Positions 42,141 through 50,533 of a stretch of 64,000 bases of DNA are shown in pieces. Below the pieces are notes generated by a model, which was not told where the DNA came from, ran no database searches, and saw nothing but the letters and a program-made list of their open reading frames with translations. The DNA is taken from NCBI GenBank assembly GCA_021798955.1, contig JAJZBK010000008.1:19781-83780 (forward strand), in the 5' to 3' direction. Both the position numbers and the translations under genes were made by a program. The stretch is from Actinomycetes bacterium. Lineage in GTDB: Bacteria > Actinomycetota > Acidimicrobiia > Acidimicrobiales > RAAP-2. Within the stretch, counting starts at the first letter, position 1, and every line of letters begins with the position of its first letter.

Positions 42141-43886
42141 TCATCGGCGGGGCCCGACGTCAGCCCGACCGGTGGACCAGGTCTGTCGGAGCCCGAGGGG
42201 GGCGAGCTCGAACAGCCGGGGGTCCATCTCGGCGAGGTCCTCGGCGACAAGCGGGACGAAGCCCATGTGGGCGAAGATGTCCCGCTCCACGTCGACACCG
42301 GGAGCCACTTCGGCAAGGCACAGGCCGTCGTCGGTGAGGCGGAAGACGGCCCGCTCGGTGACGTAGCGCACGTCGTGGCCGGAAGCCAGGGCGTCGGCCG
42401 CCGAGAAGGTGACTTCGTCGAGGTGCGCGACGAACTTCTCGATGCGCCCTTCCCGGGCGATCCTGAGCGCCCCGGCCTCGACCCGGACGTCTGCGCCACC
42501 AGCGGTGAAGGTCCCGCTGAAGACGACCTTCCGGCTGTTCTGGGCGATGTCGATAAACCCGCCGGTGCCCATGATCTTCCCGCCGAAGCGGTGCACGTTG
42601 ACGTTGCCGTTCCGGTCGACCTCTGCGAAAGACAGAAAGGCGATGTCGAGCCCGCCGCCGTCGTAGAAGTCGAACTGCGCGCCCATGTCGACGACCGCCT
42701 GGGCGTTGATGGTGGCACCGAGGTAGATGCCCTGGGCCGAGATACCCCCGATGGGCCCGAGCTCGACAGTGAGGGTGAAGGTCTCGTCGACACCCTCCTC
42801 ACGGGCGACGACACCGACGCCGTCCGAGATGCCCACGCCGACGTTCCCGACGTCCCCGGGGGTGACCTCGAGCAGGGCGCGCCGGGCGACCACCTTGCGC
42901 ACGTCGAGCGGGAGGGGCTCGGGGTCGGTGGTCTCCATCGTGTAGTCGCCGGAGAAGAAGCGGTCGACCGATCCGGTGTACAGCTGTGGCTGGTCGGGGC
43001 AGACGACGAGGCCGTCCACGAGGAACCCGGGAACCCGCACCGACTTGGGATGGAGCGTGCGGGCACGCACGACCCGTTGCACCTGGGCGACCACGAGCCC
43101 GCCGCTGTTGTGCGCCGCCTGGGCCAGCGCGAGGGCGTCGAGGGTCGTGACCTCGTCCTCGAAGCTCAGGTAGCCGAGCGTGTCGGCCGTGGTGGCCCGG
43201 ATGAAAGCAACGTCGACGGGCAGGGCGGGATAGAACAGCCATGGCTCGCCGTCGATGTCGATGAGGCGCACCAGCTCCTCGCGGGTCACCGCGTTCAACC
43301 TGCCGCCTGTCGACCTCGGGTCGACGAACGTGCCCAGCCCGACGTGCGTGAGGATGCCGGGCTGGCCGGCTGCCGTCGCCCGGAACAACTGGGACAGCAC
43401 GCCCTGGGGAAAGTTGTATGCCTCGATCTGGTCGCGTTCGGCTAGTTCGGCCAGGCGGGGCGACTGTCCCCAGTGGCCACCGATCACCCGCGAGCACAAA
43501 CCGGTCTGGGCGAGCGGTGACATGCCCCGGTCCCCCCGGTCCCCGAGCCCAGTGGAGTGGACGAAGGTGAGGCCCACGGGAGAGCCGGTCTCGCGGTGGC
43601 GACGGGCAAGGGCGTCGATCAGGGCTGTTGCCTCGTTCAACCCGCCACCGGCGCCGAGGATGCCCACGGTGTCCCCGTCGGCGATCCACGTCACTGCCTC
43701 GTCGGCGGTCACGACGGGGACAGTCAGGTTGCCACTCGGTCGGGGTCGTCGGACCCGCTGACGCCTGCGCCGGGGTCGGATCGCTCCTCCCTGCTCGGCG
43801 CCCTCCTCGAGCCGGCCGGCATCGTCGGCATGGCCGGCATCGGCGACCGCCGAACCGTGGGAGTCCACGACCACCGGTCCGGTCAT
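42141..43886 (-). CDS. Acyl CoA:acetate/3-ketoacid (propionate) CoA-transferase family protein
   Basis: A 581-residue fused alpha-beta family I CoA-transferase. 'ILGAGGGLNEATALIDALARR' near residue 75, 'LTHVGLGTFVDPRSTGGRLN' near 180, 'VGISDGVGVVAREEGVDETFTLTVELG' (with the Glu-containing E-x-G region) near 355-380 and 'NSRKVVFSGTFTAGG' near 445 match the YdiF/Pct family. The first 50 residues are low complexity with an Arg run, so the GTG/other internal starts near residue 55 are possible. The ATG overlaps the dehydrogenase stop. It would transfer CoA to the pathway acid. Confidence 0.85.
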   Translation of the reverse strand: MTGPVVVDSHGSAVADAGHADDAGRLEEGAEQGGAIRPRRRRQRVRRPRPSGNLTVPVVTADEAVTWIADGDTVGILGAGGGLNEATALIDALARRHRETGSPVGLTFVHSTGLGDRGDRGMSPLAQTGLCSRVIGGHWGQSPRLAELAERDQIEAYNFPQGVLSQLFRATAAGQPGILTHVGLGTFVDPRSTGGRLNAVTREELVRLIDIDGEPWLFYPALPVDVAFIRATTADTLGYLSFEDEVTTLDALALAQAAHNSGGLVVAQVQRVVRARTLHPKSVRVPGFLVDGLVVCPDQPQLYTGSVDRFFSGDYTMETTDPEPLPLDVRKVVARRALLEVTPGDVGNVGVGISDGVGVVAREEGVDETFTLTVELGPIGGISAQGIYLGATINAQAVVDMGAQFDFYDGGGLDIAFLSFAEVDRNGNVNVHRFGGKIMGTGGFIDIAQNSRKVVFSGTFTAGGADVRVEAGALRIAREGRIEKFVAHLDEVTFSAADALASGHDVRYVTERAVFRLTDDGLCLAEVAPGVDVERDIFAHMGFVPLVAEDLAEMDPRLFELAPLGLRQTWSTGRADVGPRR

Positions 43887-45106
43887 CGTGGCCCACCGTC
43901 GAGCGCGACGGTGGGCTCGAGGACCCAGCCCCCCGAGGCCATCGAGTCGAAGAGCGCGGCCCCGGACTCGAGCGCGTGGCGCGCCACCACCATCCGGTGG
44001 ATCTCCGAGGCGCCGTCGTAGATGCGCGCCACCCGGGCGTCGCGGTAGTAACGCTCGATGCTCAGGTCCTTGCAGTAGCCCATCCCGCCGAACACCTGGA
44101 CAGCCCGGTCGACCACCCGGCCGAGCGCCTCGGCGGCGTGGACCTTCACCATGGCGATCCAGTCGCGCGCATCGCGCCCGGCGTCCAGCTCCCACGCGGC
44201 CCTGAGGACCATGAGGCGCGCCGCGTTCACGTCGACGACACTGTCGGCGATGAGCTGTTGGACCATCTGGAACTCTCCGATCGCCTGCCCGAACTGGCGG
44301 CGGTCAGCTGCGTAACGGACCATGAGGTCGAGGACGTGGCTGGCCTTGCCGACGCTCCGGGCACCGACCTGGGCCAGACGCACCCGGCCGAGCGTGGCGA
44401 GGACCTGGGCATAGCCGGTGCCCTCGACCCCGAGCAGGTGCTCCGGCCCGACCTCGACGTCGTCGAAGAAGAGCTCGTGGTGGCTCGTGCCTCGCAATCC
44501 CATCATCGGCTGGTCGCGCCCGAGGGTGACGCCCGGCGCTGCCTTGTCAACGAGGAACAGGCTGATGCCGCGGCTCTTCTTCGCCGGGTCCGTGACCGCT
44601 GAGACCACGAAGAAGTCCGAGAAGGCAGCATCGCTGATGAAGTGCTTGGCGCCGTTGATCCGCCAGCCCGACCCGGTGCGTTCGGCGCGGGTGGTGATCC
44701 CGGCGGCATCCGAGCCGGCATTGGGCTCGGTGATGGCGATCGAGGCGGTGCGCTCGCCCCTGACGCAGGGGAGGAGCCACCGCTCCGCCTGGACGGCGTC
44801 CGCGGCGAAAAGGACTTCGTAGACGTTGCCGAAGGCCCGTCGAACGAGGATGTCGGTGGTGTGGCCGAACTGCTCCTCGACCATCACGGTCTCGACAGCG
44901 CTCAGCCCACCACCGCCGAAGCGCTCGGGCACGTTCATGGCGTAGAGGCCGAGCGCGCTCGACTTCTCGAAGATGGCCCGGGCGGTGGCGGGCGCCAGTT
45001 CACCGGTCTCTTCGACGTCCTGCTCGAGGGGGGCGAGCTCGGTGGCGATGAACCGCCGTACCGTCTCGAGCAGGACGGCCATCTCCTCCCTCACCGTGAA
45101 GTCCAT
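43883..45106 (-). CDS. Acyl-CoA dehydrogenase
   Basis: A 407-residue short-chain-type acyl-CoA dehydrogenase: 'ASIAITEPNAGSDAAGI' near 120-136, 'FQMVQQLIADSVVDVNAARL', 'VQVFGGMGYCKDLSIERYYRDAR' near 340 and 'IYDGASEIHRMVVARH' near 368. The usual catalytic Glu of Y-E-G-T reads Asp in this protein. ATG at 45106 is preferred to ATG at 45112 because GGGAAAGG touches the upstream one. First structural gene after the IclR gene. Confidence 0.85.
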   Translation of the reverse strand: MDFTVREEMAVLLETVRRFIATELAPLEQDVEETGELAPATARAIFEKSSALGLYAMNVPERFGGGGLSAVETVMVEEQFGHTTDILVRRAFGNVYEVLFAADAVQAERWLLPCVRGERTASIAITEPNAGSDAAGITTRAERTGSGWRINGAKHFISDAAFSDFFVVSAVTDPAKKSRGISLFLVDKAAPGVTLGRDQPMMGLRGTSHHELFFDDVEVGPEHLLGVEGTGYAQVLATLGRVRLAQVGARSVGKASHVLDLMVRYAADRRQFGQAIGEFQMVQQLIADSVVDVNAARLMVLRAAWELDAGRDARDWIAMVKVHAAEALGRVVDRAVQVFGGMGYCKDLSIERYYRDARVARIYDGASEIHRMVVARHALESGAALFDSMASGGWVLEPTVALDGGPR

Positions 45107-45154
45107 CGTCATCCTTTCCCTTCGCCGTTCGTCGTCAGCACGGCCGAGGTGTCG

Positions 45155-45952
45155 TCATCGGGACGCGCCGATCGACCGGAGGTAGGTCGAACCGGCGTAG
45201 AGGTCGGAGAGCAGGCGCGCCGCCTCGAGCAGCTCGGGGGCGATGCCGTGCAGCCGGTCTTCGGGCAGGCGCACGCTCGGGCCGCCCACGCTCACCGTCC
45301 CCACCACGGTCCGTCGGACCGGGTGCAGCACCGGGGCAGCGACCGCCGACATGCCGGGCGCCGAACTGTCGACCACGAGGGCGTACCCTCGTTCTGCGGT
45401 GGTCCGGAGCTGGGCTAGCAGGGCCTCGAAGCTGCGAGGAGCGTTCGGGCCGTACTCGTCCGGGTCAGCCAGACCTTGGGTCGCCACCAGACGCACCGCT
45501 TCGTCGGGTTCGACGAAGGCGAGCCACGCGTGGCCCGAGGCCATGCACGACAACTTCGCCACGTCACCCATCTGCGGGTCGTAGATGAGCCCGCTACGCG
45601 CCCCTTGGGCCTTGGCCACCCACACCTGCCGGTCGCCGTCGACGATGCCCAGCCGGACCAGCTCGCCGGTCGAGCTGGCCAGCGTGTCGAGGACGGGCTG
45701 GGCGGCATCGACCACGCCGACCCGAGCGAGGTGCTGGAAGGCCATCGACACCAGGGTCATCGAGAGGACGTACCGCCCGCCGTCCCCCTCCTGACGGACG
45801 AGCCCGAGACGGACGAGGTCCGCACAGAGCCGGTGCGCTCCGCTCTTGGGCAGGTCGGCCCCTTCGGCGATCGACCCGAGGAGCAACCCGTCCGGGGCGT
45901 CCACGAGCAGTTGGAGCACGGCCATCGCCTTGTCGAGCACACCGGCTGCCAT
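45155..45952 (-). CDS. IclR family transcriptional regulator
   Basis: A 265-residue regulator. A winged HTH (about 8-70: 'KAMAVLQLLVDAPDGLLLGSIA' and 'LPKSGAHRLCADLVRLGLV') precedes the ligand domain with 'VRLGIVDGDRQVWVAKAQG', 'LSCMASGHAWLAF' and 'AVAAPVLHPVRRTVVGTVSVGGP'. It heads the minus-strand operon and probably controls it through the inverted repeat just upstream. The usual ligands are small aromatic or aliphatic acids. Confidence 0.85.
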   Translation of the reverse strand: MAAGVLDKAMAVLQLLVDAPDGLLLGSIAEGADLPKSGAHRLCADLVRLGLVRQEGDGGRYVLSMTLVSMAFQHLARVGVVDAAQPVLDTLASSTGELVRLGIVDGDRQVWVAKAQGARSGLIYDPQMGDVAKLSCMASGHAWLAFVEPDEAVRLVATQGLADPDEYGPNAPRSFEALLAQLRTTAERGYALVVDSSAPGMSAVAAPVLHPVRRTVVGTVSVGGPSVRLPEDRLHGIAPELLEAARLLSDLYAGSTYLRSIGASR

Positions 45953-45974
45953 GCCTCTATGCTCTCACAAATCA

Positions 45975-46003
45975 GAACACCGTTCAACTATAGAACAGTA
46001 TTC
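45975..46003. promoter_or_regulatory. IclR-type operator upstream of its own gene
   Basis: GAACACCGTTC and GAACAGTATTC face each other across 7 nt (AACTATA). The 11-nt arms match at 9 positions as an inverted repeat. It lies 23 bp before the IclR start in an AT-rich pocket, which suits autoregulation. Confidence 0.5.
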
Positions 46004-46118
46004 CGGTAGTATCCTCCCGCGTGAGCCCGCCCCCGACGTCCTCCGAGACCGTCGAGTCGCGCTCGGGTCCTCGGCCGCCGGTGCCTCGGTGTCGCTGTCC
46101 CTCGACCCAACAGGCGCC

Positions 46119-46565
46119 TCAGGAGCCGGCTCGCTCGGCGATCCGCTGCACCAGCGCTCGCAGGCCAAGCTCGTACCCGAAGACGCCGCACCCACAGATG
46201 AACCCGTCCACCACCGGCGAGAGGACCGACGTGTGCCGGAACGTCTCGCGAGCGTGGATGTTGGAGATGTGCACCTCGACGCAGGGCACGGGGACCGCCT
46301 CGATGGCGTCTCGGATGGCGTAGCTGGTATGGGCGTAGGCACCCGGATTGATCACGATGCCGTCGAGCTGGCGTGCCGCGTGGACCTGGTCGACCATCCC
46401 GCCTTCGCTGTTCGACTGGGCCGTGCGCACCTCGACTCCCAGCGAGGCTCCCAGGTTGGTCACCGCTGCCTCGACGTCGGCGAGGGTCGTCGACCCGTAC
46501 ACCTCGGGGTTGCGCAGGCCGAGGAGGTTCAAGTTGGGCCCGTTGAGCAGCAGCACCGTCGTCAC
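46119..46565 (-). CDS. aroQ: 3-Dehydroquinate dehydratase, type II
   Basis: A 148-residue dodecameric-type dehydroquinase, third step of the shikimate pathway. 'LLNGPNLNLLGLRNPEVYG' (residues 6-24) with the catalytic Tyr, 'QSNSEGGMVDQVH' and 'VINPGAYAHTSYAIRDAI' with the active His, and 'EVHISNIHARETFRHTSVLSP' are complete. It is on the same strand as aroKB, but the two are separated by a catabolic cluster. A G-rich heptamer array lies 113 bp before its start. Confidence 0.95.
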   Translation of the reverse strand: MTTVLLLNGPNLNLLGLRNPEVYGSTTLADVEAAVTNLGASLGVEVRTAQSNSEGGMVDQVHAARQLDGIVINPGAYAHTSYAIRDAIEAVPVPCVEVHISNIHARETFRHTSVLSPVVDGFICGCGVFGYELGLRALVQRIAERAGS

Positions 46566-46677
46566 GATCCCACCACCGCCCAGCGCCCTCCGGCGCCCGT
46601 CGTCACTGCTCGCATCGGACTCGGCTCCTCTCCTGTGGCGGGCGTGCCCTCCGGCACCCCGGGCCAGCCTGCCATGT

Positions 46678-46726
46678 CACTGCCCACTGCCCACTGCCCA
46701 CTGCCCACTGCCCACTGCCCACTGCC
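46678..46726. repeat. Seven tandem copies of CACTGCC (potential G-quadruplex on minus strand)
   Basis: Seven perfect heptamers. On the minus strand the array reads GGGCAGT repeatedly: G-triplets with 4-nt loops, a textbook intramolecular G-quadruplex motif. It sits between the transporter permease stop and the aroQ start, on the strand that both are read from. Confidence 0.95.
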
Positions 46727-46793
46727 CACCGGCGAATGTCCACCGGACCGCGGCGCAGCCGCAGCCCCCGTGACGTTCCGTGGTCTGCCGCTG

Positions 46794-47855
46794 TCACCGG
46801 GCGAACAGGGCTCGTTTGCTTCCTTGGCTGGTGCGCAGGCTGTCGATGTAGACGGCAGCGATCAGGACGACGCCGACGGCGACCTCTTGCCAGAACGGTG
46901 GGACGTTCACGACGATCAGGCCGGTCAACAGGACGGCGATGATGCCCGTTCCGAACACCGTCCCGAGCACCGTTCCCCGCCCGCCGAACAGGCTCGTCCC
47001 TCCGATCACCACCGCGGCAATGGCGTTCAGGTTGTCGGTGCTCCCCGAGGTCGGCGACGCCGCCCCGAGGCGCCCCATGACCACCAGGCCGGCGACTCCG
47101 GCCAGCAGCCCGGCCACCAGGTACACCTTGAAGAGGTGTCGTTTCTCGTTGATGCCGGCACGCACCACGGCCTCGGTCGAGTCGCCGATGCTCAGTGTGT
47201 AGGCGCCGAACCGGGTCTTGGCCAGCACCAGGCCGGCAACGATGGTGATCACCGCACCGATCGCCACCGGTACGGGAATCCAGCCGCCGAGCACGTTCAT
47301 GTTGCCAACCCTGGCGACCGAGGACGGGATGCTCGAGATCTCCTGTCCGTTGTTGAGCAGGAGCCCGAACCCGGTGGCGATGCCCAGCGTGCCGAGCGTC
47401 ACTACGAAGGCGGGGATCCCCCCCCAGGCGATGAGCACGCCGTTGAGCCCGCCGATGAACGCCGCTGCCACCAGCGTCGCCAGGATGCCCACGATGACGA
47501 TGCCCACGTCGTTACCCGGTCCCACGGTGAACCAGTGCGACATCACCCACGCCCCGACCATCGCCGAGAAGCCGAGGTTCGCGCCGACCGACAGGTCGAT
47601 ACCGGCCGTACAGATGACGAACGTCTCGCCCACGGCCACGAGGAGGACCTCGAGCGCGGTGTTGGAGGTGTTGAGCCAACTGGCCCGCGAGAAGAACGCC
47701 GGCGTGTAGACGCCGAAGCCGATGACGAGGGCGAGGAGGACGCCCCCCATCCACAGGTCGCGAACGAAACGGCTCTTGTCCTTCAGCCAGTTCGACGGGG
47801 ACGGCCCCGTCGCCGTCGCTTGCTCGGGACGCACGTCGGACACGACCGACATCAC
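46794..47855 (-). CDS. Ribose-type ABC transporter permease
   Basis: A 353-residue RbsC/BPD_transp_2 permease with about 8-10 helices. 'ICTAGIDLSVGANLGFSAMVG' near residue 80, 'NGVLIAWGGIPAFVVTLGTLGIATG' near 138 and 'IAAVVIGGTSLFGGRGTVLGTVFG' near 275 carry the ATPase-contact EAA-like loop of the family. Last gene of the transporter set. It overlaps the ATPase gene (47852-47855). Substrates in the family are pentoses, hexoses, polyols and autoinducer-2. Confidence 0.9.
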   Translation of the reverse strand: MMSVVSDVRPEQATATGPSPSNWLKDKSRFVRDLWMGGVLLALVIGFGVYTPAFFSRASWLNTSNTALEVLLVAVGETFVICTAGIDLSVGANLGFSAMVGAWVMSHWFTVGPGNDVGIVIVGILATLVAAAFIGGLNGVLIAWGGIPAFVVTLGTLGIATGFGLLLNNGQEISSIPSSVARVGNMNVLGGWIPVPVAIGAVITIVAGLVLAKTRFGAYTLSIGDSTEAVVRAGINEKRHLFKVYLVAGLLAGVAGLVVMGRLGAASPTSGSTDNLNAIAAVVIGGTSLFGGRGTVLGTVFGTGIIAVLLTGLIVVNVPPFWQEVAVGVVLIAAVYIDSLRTSQGSKRALFAR

Positions 47856-48697
47856 CGGCTCCTCTGCGCCTGGCCCGCCAGGCCCTCCCCGTCTGGCTGG
47901 CCCTGACTGTCCGGTCGACCATCGCCGTGCGGCTGGCCTTCGCCCTCTGCCAGCTTGGCCCCCGTGATGTAGCCCACCAGGTTCTCGCTCGTCAGCTCAC
48001 TGGGACCAAGCGTCTTGACGACCCTTCCCAACCGAAGCACGACGGCGCGGTCGCACACGGCCATGACGTCCTGCATCTGGTGACTGATGAAGACGACGGC
48101 GATCCCTTCTTCCTTGACCCGCTGGATCAGCTCGAGCACGTGGGCCTGCTGCTCGACCCCCAGCGCGCTGGTCGGTTCGTCCAACAGGAGCACCTTCGAG
48201 GTCCACGCCGCCGCCCGGGCAATGGCCAATGCCTGGCGCTGGCCACCCGACAGCTCGTTGGCGGCCAGCGACACGTCGGGGATCCGGGTCCCCAGCCGAG
48301 CCAGCTCCCGCACCGTGTGCTCCCGCATCGCCTTCCTGTCCAGCCAGCCGAGCACCCGCCCAAGCGGGTGCTTCGACCGGAGCTCCCTGCCCATGAAGAA
48401 GTTCGAGACGACGTCGCGTTGCCCGGCCAGGGCGAGGTCTTGGTAGACGGTGGCGATGCCGGCCTCCTTGGCGGCGTGGGGAGTGGGGAACGCCACCTCC
48501 TCGCCGTCGAGCAAGATCGAGCCACCCGAAGGAGGCTGTGCGCCGGCCAGGATCTTGAGGAGCGTCGACTTCCCCGCGCCATTGTCACCCACTAGGCCCA
48601 AGACCTCTCCGGCGTTGACCTCCAGGGACACGTTGCGCAGGGCGTGGACCCCTCCGTACTGCTTGGAGAGGTCAACGACTGCCAGGCGTTGGGCCAT
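47852..48697 (-). CDS. ABC transporter ATP-binding protein (sugar type, single ATPase domain)
   Basis: A 281-residue single-domain ATPase. Walker A 'GDNGAGKSTLLK' near residue 38, Q-loop 'TVYQDLAL', signature 'ELSGGQRQALAIARAA' near 145, Walker B 'VLLLDEPTSALG' near 165 and 'VVFISHQMQDV' H-loop. RbsA proteins normally have two such domains, but this has one, as in FrcA/XylG-short variants. The ATG at 48697 with AGGAGA 6 nt upstream is preferred. Longer in-frame starts (48745, 48991) would add sequence without homology signs. The C-terminal tail has a Gln-Pro-Asp-Gly repeat. Confidence 0.85.
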   Translation of the reverse strand: MAQRLAVVDLSKQYGGVHALRNVSLEVNAGEVLGLVGDNGAGKSTLLKILAGAQPPSGGSILLDGEEVAFPTPHAAKEAGIATVYQDLALAGQRDVVSNFFMGRELRSKHPLGRVLGWLDRKAMREHTVRELARLGTRIPDVSLAANELSGGQRQALAIARAAAWTSKVLLLDEPTSALGVEQQAHVLELIQRVKEEGIAVVFISHQMQDVMAVCDRAVVLRLGRVVKTLGPSELTSENLVGYITGAKLAEGEGQPHGDGRPDSQGQPDGEGLAGQAQRSR

Positions 48698-49063
48698 GAC
48701 GGTCTCCTGTTCGTCACGCAAGAGCGGTGCTTCGTGCGTGATCATACTCAGCTCCCTCTGGGCTTCCGGCTCGGCACCGCCGTCGACGATCGTCGTGCTT
48801 GGTGAGCTCTCTCGCCCGGCGGGGGCGCGGTGCGACACGTCGTCCTGATCGGTGCGATCGCGGTGGTGGTTGACAGCAATATCTGCGGATCGTCGACCGC
48901 TATCCGCGAGTATCTCTACAGCCATTTCACTTCCCCCAAACGGCCCGGCGAGCAGAAGAGGATGCCTGACGCCTTTTCGGTCATCCGACACCGCTCTTCT
49001 GCTCCCGAGACCTCGTTCGGCTCACGAGCGGCCCACATGGTCATGAAGACCCGTGGGCGATCG
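48698..49063. other. 366-bp intra-operon spacer between binding protein and ATPase genes
   Basis: I see no supported gene. The long in-frame upstream extension of the ATPase starts inside the hairpin described at 48950-49004 and has no family-like sequence. A spacer with a large hairpin right after a binding-protein gene is a common arrangement that raises binding protein over the membrane subunits. Confidence 0.5.
48950..49004 (-). promoter_or_regulatory. Large nested hairpin after the binding-protein gene
   Basis: GAGCAGAAGAG (48950-48960) pairs perfectly with CTCTTCTGCTC (48994-49004), 11 bp. The enclosed 33 nt hold further pairing, GGATG with CATCC and TGAC with GTCA around a CCTTTTC loop. 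It starts 59 nt after the stop of the minus-strand binding-protein gene. It probably stabilises the upstream mRNA or attenuates read-through. Confidence 0.55.
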
Positions 49064-50089
49064 TTACGCCTTGTAGAAGTACTTCGTGTACGACGGGTTG
49101 TTCGCGTCGGCAGTGGTGATCAGCAGGTCGTTCAGCTGCACCTTGGCTTGGATCTCCGACTTCTTCCCGGTCAGGTAGTCATAGGCATACTCGGCAGCGA
49201 GCTTGCCCTCCTGTGCCGGGTTCTGAGCCACCGTCGCGTCGATCCCACCGGACTTGAGCAGCTTGACCGTCGTAGGTCCGGCATCGAAGCCGACGTTCAG
49301 CACCTTGCCCTTGTCGCCGTTGGCTGCGAACGCCGCCGCCGTTCCCTCGGCGCCGGTCCCCGACACCGAGAAGACGGCCTTGATCCCAGGATGAGCGAGC
49401 ATGATCGAGTTGATGGCGGTCGTGCTGGCTGAGACCGACTGTCCGGTCACCTGGTTGGCGACAACCGTGATGTTCGGGAACTTGGCCTTCAGCTCGTTCT
49501 CGAAGCCCTGCTCGCGCTGGACTTGGGTGGTCGCCGTCGCCGAGATGCTCAAGATGGCGACCTGGCCGGTGCCGTTGAGCTTCTGACCGATGAAGTCGGC
49601 CGCGAGCTGCCCACCCTGGAGGTTGTTCGTGGTGATCTGGCTCGTGATGCGGGAGGCGTCCTGCAGCGTCGTGTCCGTCGTGAGCACGGGGATGCCCGCG
49701 TTGAGGCAGCTGTCCACCGCCGGAGCCAGGGCCACCGGGTCGGTCGGCGAGATGACCAACGCGCTCGGGTGACGGGTGCAGACGCCATCGACGATCGGCG
49801 TCTGGGCCGAGGGACTGAACTGCGGCGACCCCTGATAGGAGAAGCTCATCCCCAGCGACGTCGCCTCGGCCTGCATGCCGTCGGCGAGCGAGGTGTAGAA
49901 CGCGACGCCAGTGGCACCGGGGACATAGGCGATGGACAGTTTCTTGCCCGACGATCCCGACGATGCCTTTGTGGTCGAGCTCGAGCTGCTCGTCGAGCTA
50001 CCGCATGCAGCCAGAACGGTCGCGAGTGCTACGGCGGAGGCGAAAAAGGCAACCGTCCTGCCTTTCCCCCCATGCCTCAGTCTGATCAT
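49064..50089 (-). CDS. Sugar-type ABC transporter substrate-binding lipoprotein
   Basis: A 341-residue periplasmic-binding-protein-like domain (family 4). Lipobox 'VALATVLAACGS' near residue 30, a Ser-rich linker, then 'IAYVPGATGVAFYTSLADGMQ', 'TPIVDGVCTRHPSALVISPTD', 'GIPVLTTDTTLQDAS' and 'VLNVGFDAGPTTVKLL'. The two-lobe sequence order is complete. ATG at 50089 has AGGAGC 7 nt upstream. Probably the highest-expressed gene of the operon, given the hairpin behind it. Confidence 0.9.
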   Translation of the reverse strand: MIRLRHGGKGRTVAFFASAVALATVLAACGSSTSSSSSTTKASSGSSGKKLSIAYVPGATGVAFYTSLADGMQAEATSLGMSFSYQGSPQFSPSAQTPIVDGVCTRHPSALVISPTDPVALAPAVDSCLNAGIPVLTTDTTLQDASRITSQITTNNLQGGQLAADFIGQKLNGTGQVAILSISATATTQVQREQGFENELKAKFPNITVVANQVTGQSVSASTTAINSIMLAHPGIKAVFSVSGTGAEGTAAAFAANGDKGKVLNVGFDAGPTTVKLLKSGGIDATVAQNPAQEGKLAAEYAYDYLTGKKSEIQAKVQLNDLLITTADANNPSYTKYFYKA

Positions 50090-50130
50090 CTGTTGTGCTC
50101 CTATCTTTCGGTGGTGATGTGCAACGCTGG

Positions 50131-50505
50131 TCACGTCGTGGGAAGCTCGCCGAGTGGGCCGTAGACCCAGATGAGCCAAAGCGGCTCGCGTCCGGTGTTT
50201 ACGTGCCGATGGAACTGTCCTTTCTCGATCAACATGAACGTGTGCTCGGCGAAGGGAGTCGCCTTGCCGTGCTCGTCGAGCATCTCCCCGCTTCCTTTGA
50301 CGATGAAGTCGATCTCTTCGGAATCGGGATGGTTGTGCAGCGAAGACGACTCGCCTGGGTCGAAGATAGTCAATCCGGCAGAGAGGAACTCGGAATTGCC
50401 CACATCGCGTCCTGCGATGCTGAAGACCTTCCTCCGGAACCCTTCCTCGTCGAGTCCGAGCCAACGAAGCTGTCCCTCGGTGAACGGATCGATCACGCGT
50501 GGCAT
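50131..50505 (-). CDS. Small cupin-domain protein
   Basis: A 124-residue single cupin. 'FDPGESSSLHNHPDSEEIDFIVKG' is motif 1 with two His and a Glu ligand, and 'EKGQFHRHVNTGREPLWLIWV' is motif 2 with the last His. The arrangement fits sugar or keto-acid isomerases and also simple ligand-binding cupins. It lies between the transporter and the TPP enzyme genes. Confidence 0.8.
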   Translation of the reverse strand: MPRVIDPFTEGQLRWLGLDEEGFRRKVFSIAGRDVGNSEFLSAGLTIFDPGESSSLHNHPDSEEIDFIVKGSGEMLDEHGKATPFAEHTFMLIEKGQFHRHVNTGREPLWLIWVYGPLGELPTT

Positions 50506-50533
50506 GGTGGCAACCTGTCTTTCTCTTGTCTGG

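Noticed and set aside
46021..46323. GTG 8 nt after a TAGTAT box, looking like a leaderless plus-strand gene
   Set aside because: The frame is an antisense shadow of aroQ, and the AT-rich box belongs to the IclR operator region.
46678..46726. CRISPR-like array
   Set aside because: Repeats are 7 bp with no spacers, and no cas genes are present.
45846..47906. 686-residue plus-strand ORF
   Set aside because: Antisense to aroQ and the permease, which have intact family motifs. Composition is Asp/His/Arg-rich shadow sequence.
48698..48991. N-terminal extension of the transporter ATPase
   Set aside because: The extra 98 residues have no ABC-type sequence and begin inside a large hairpin. ATG 48697 has a good ribosome-binding site.
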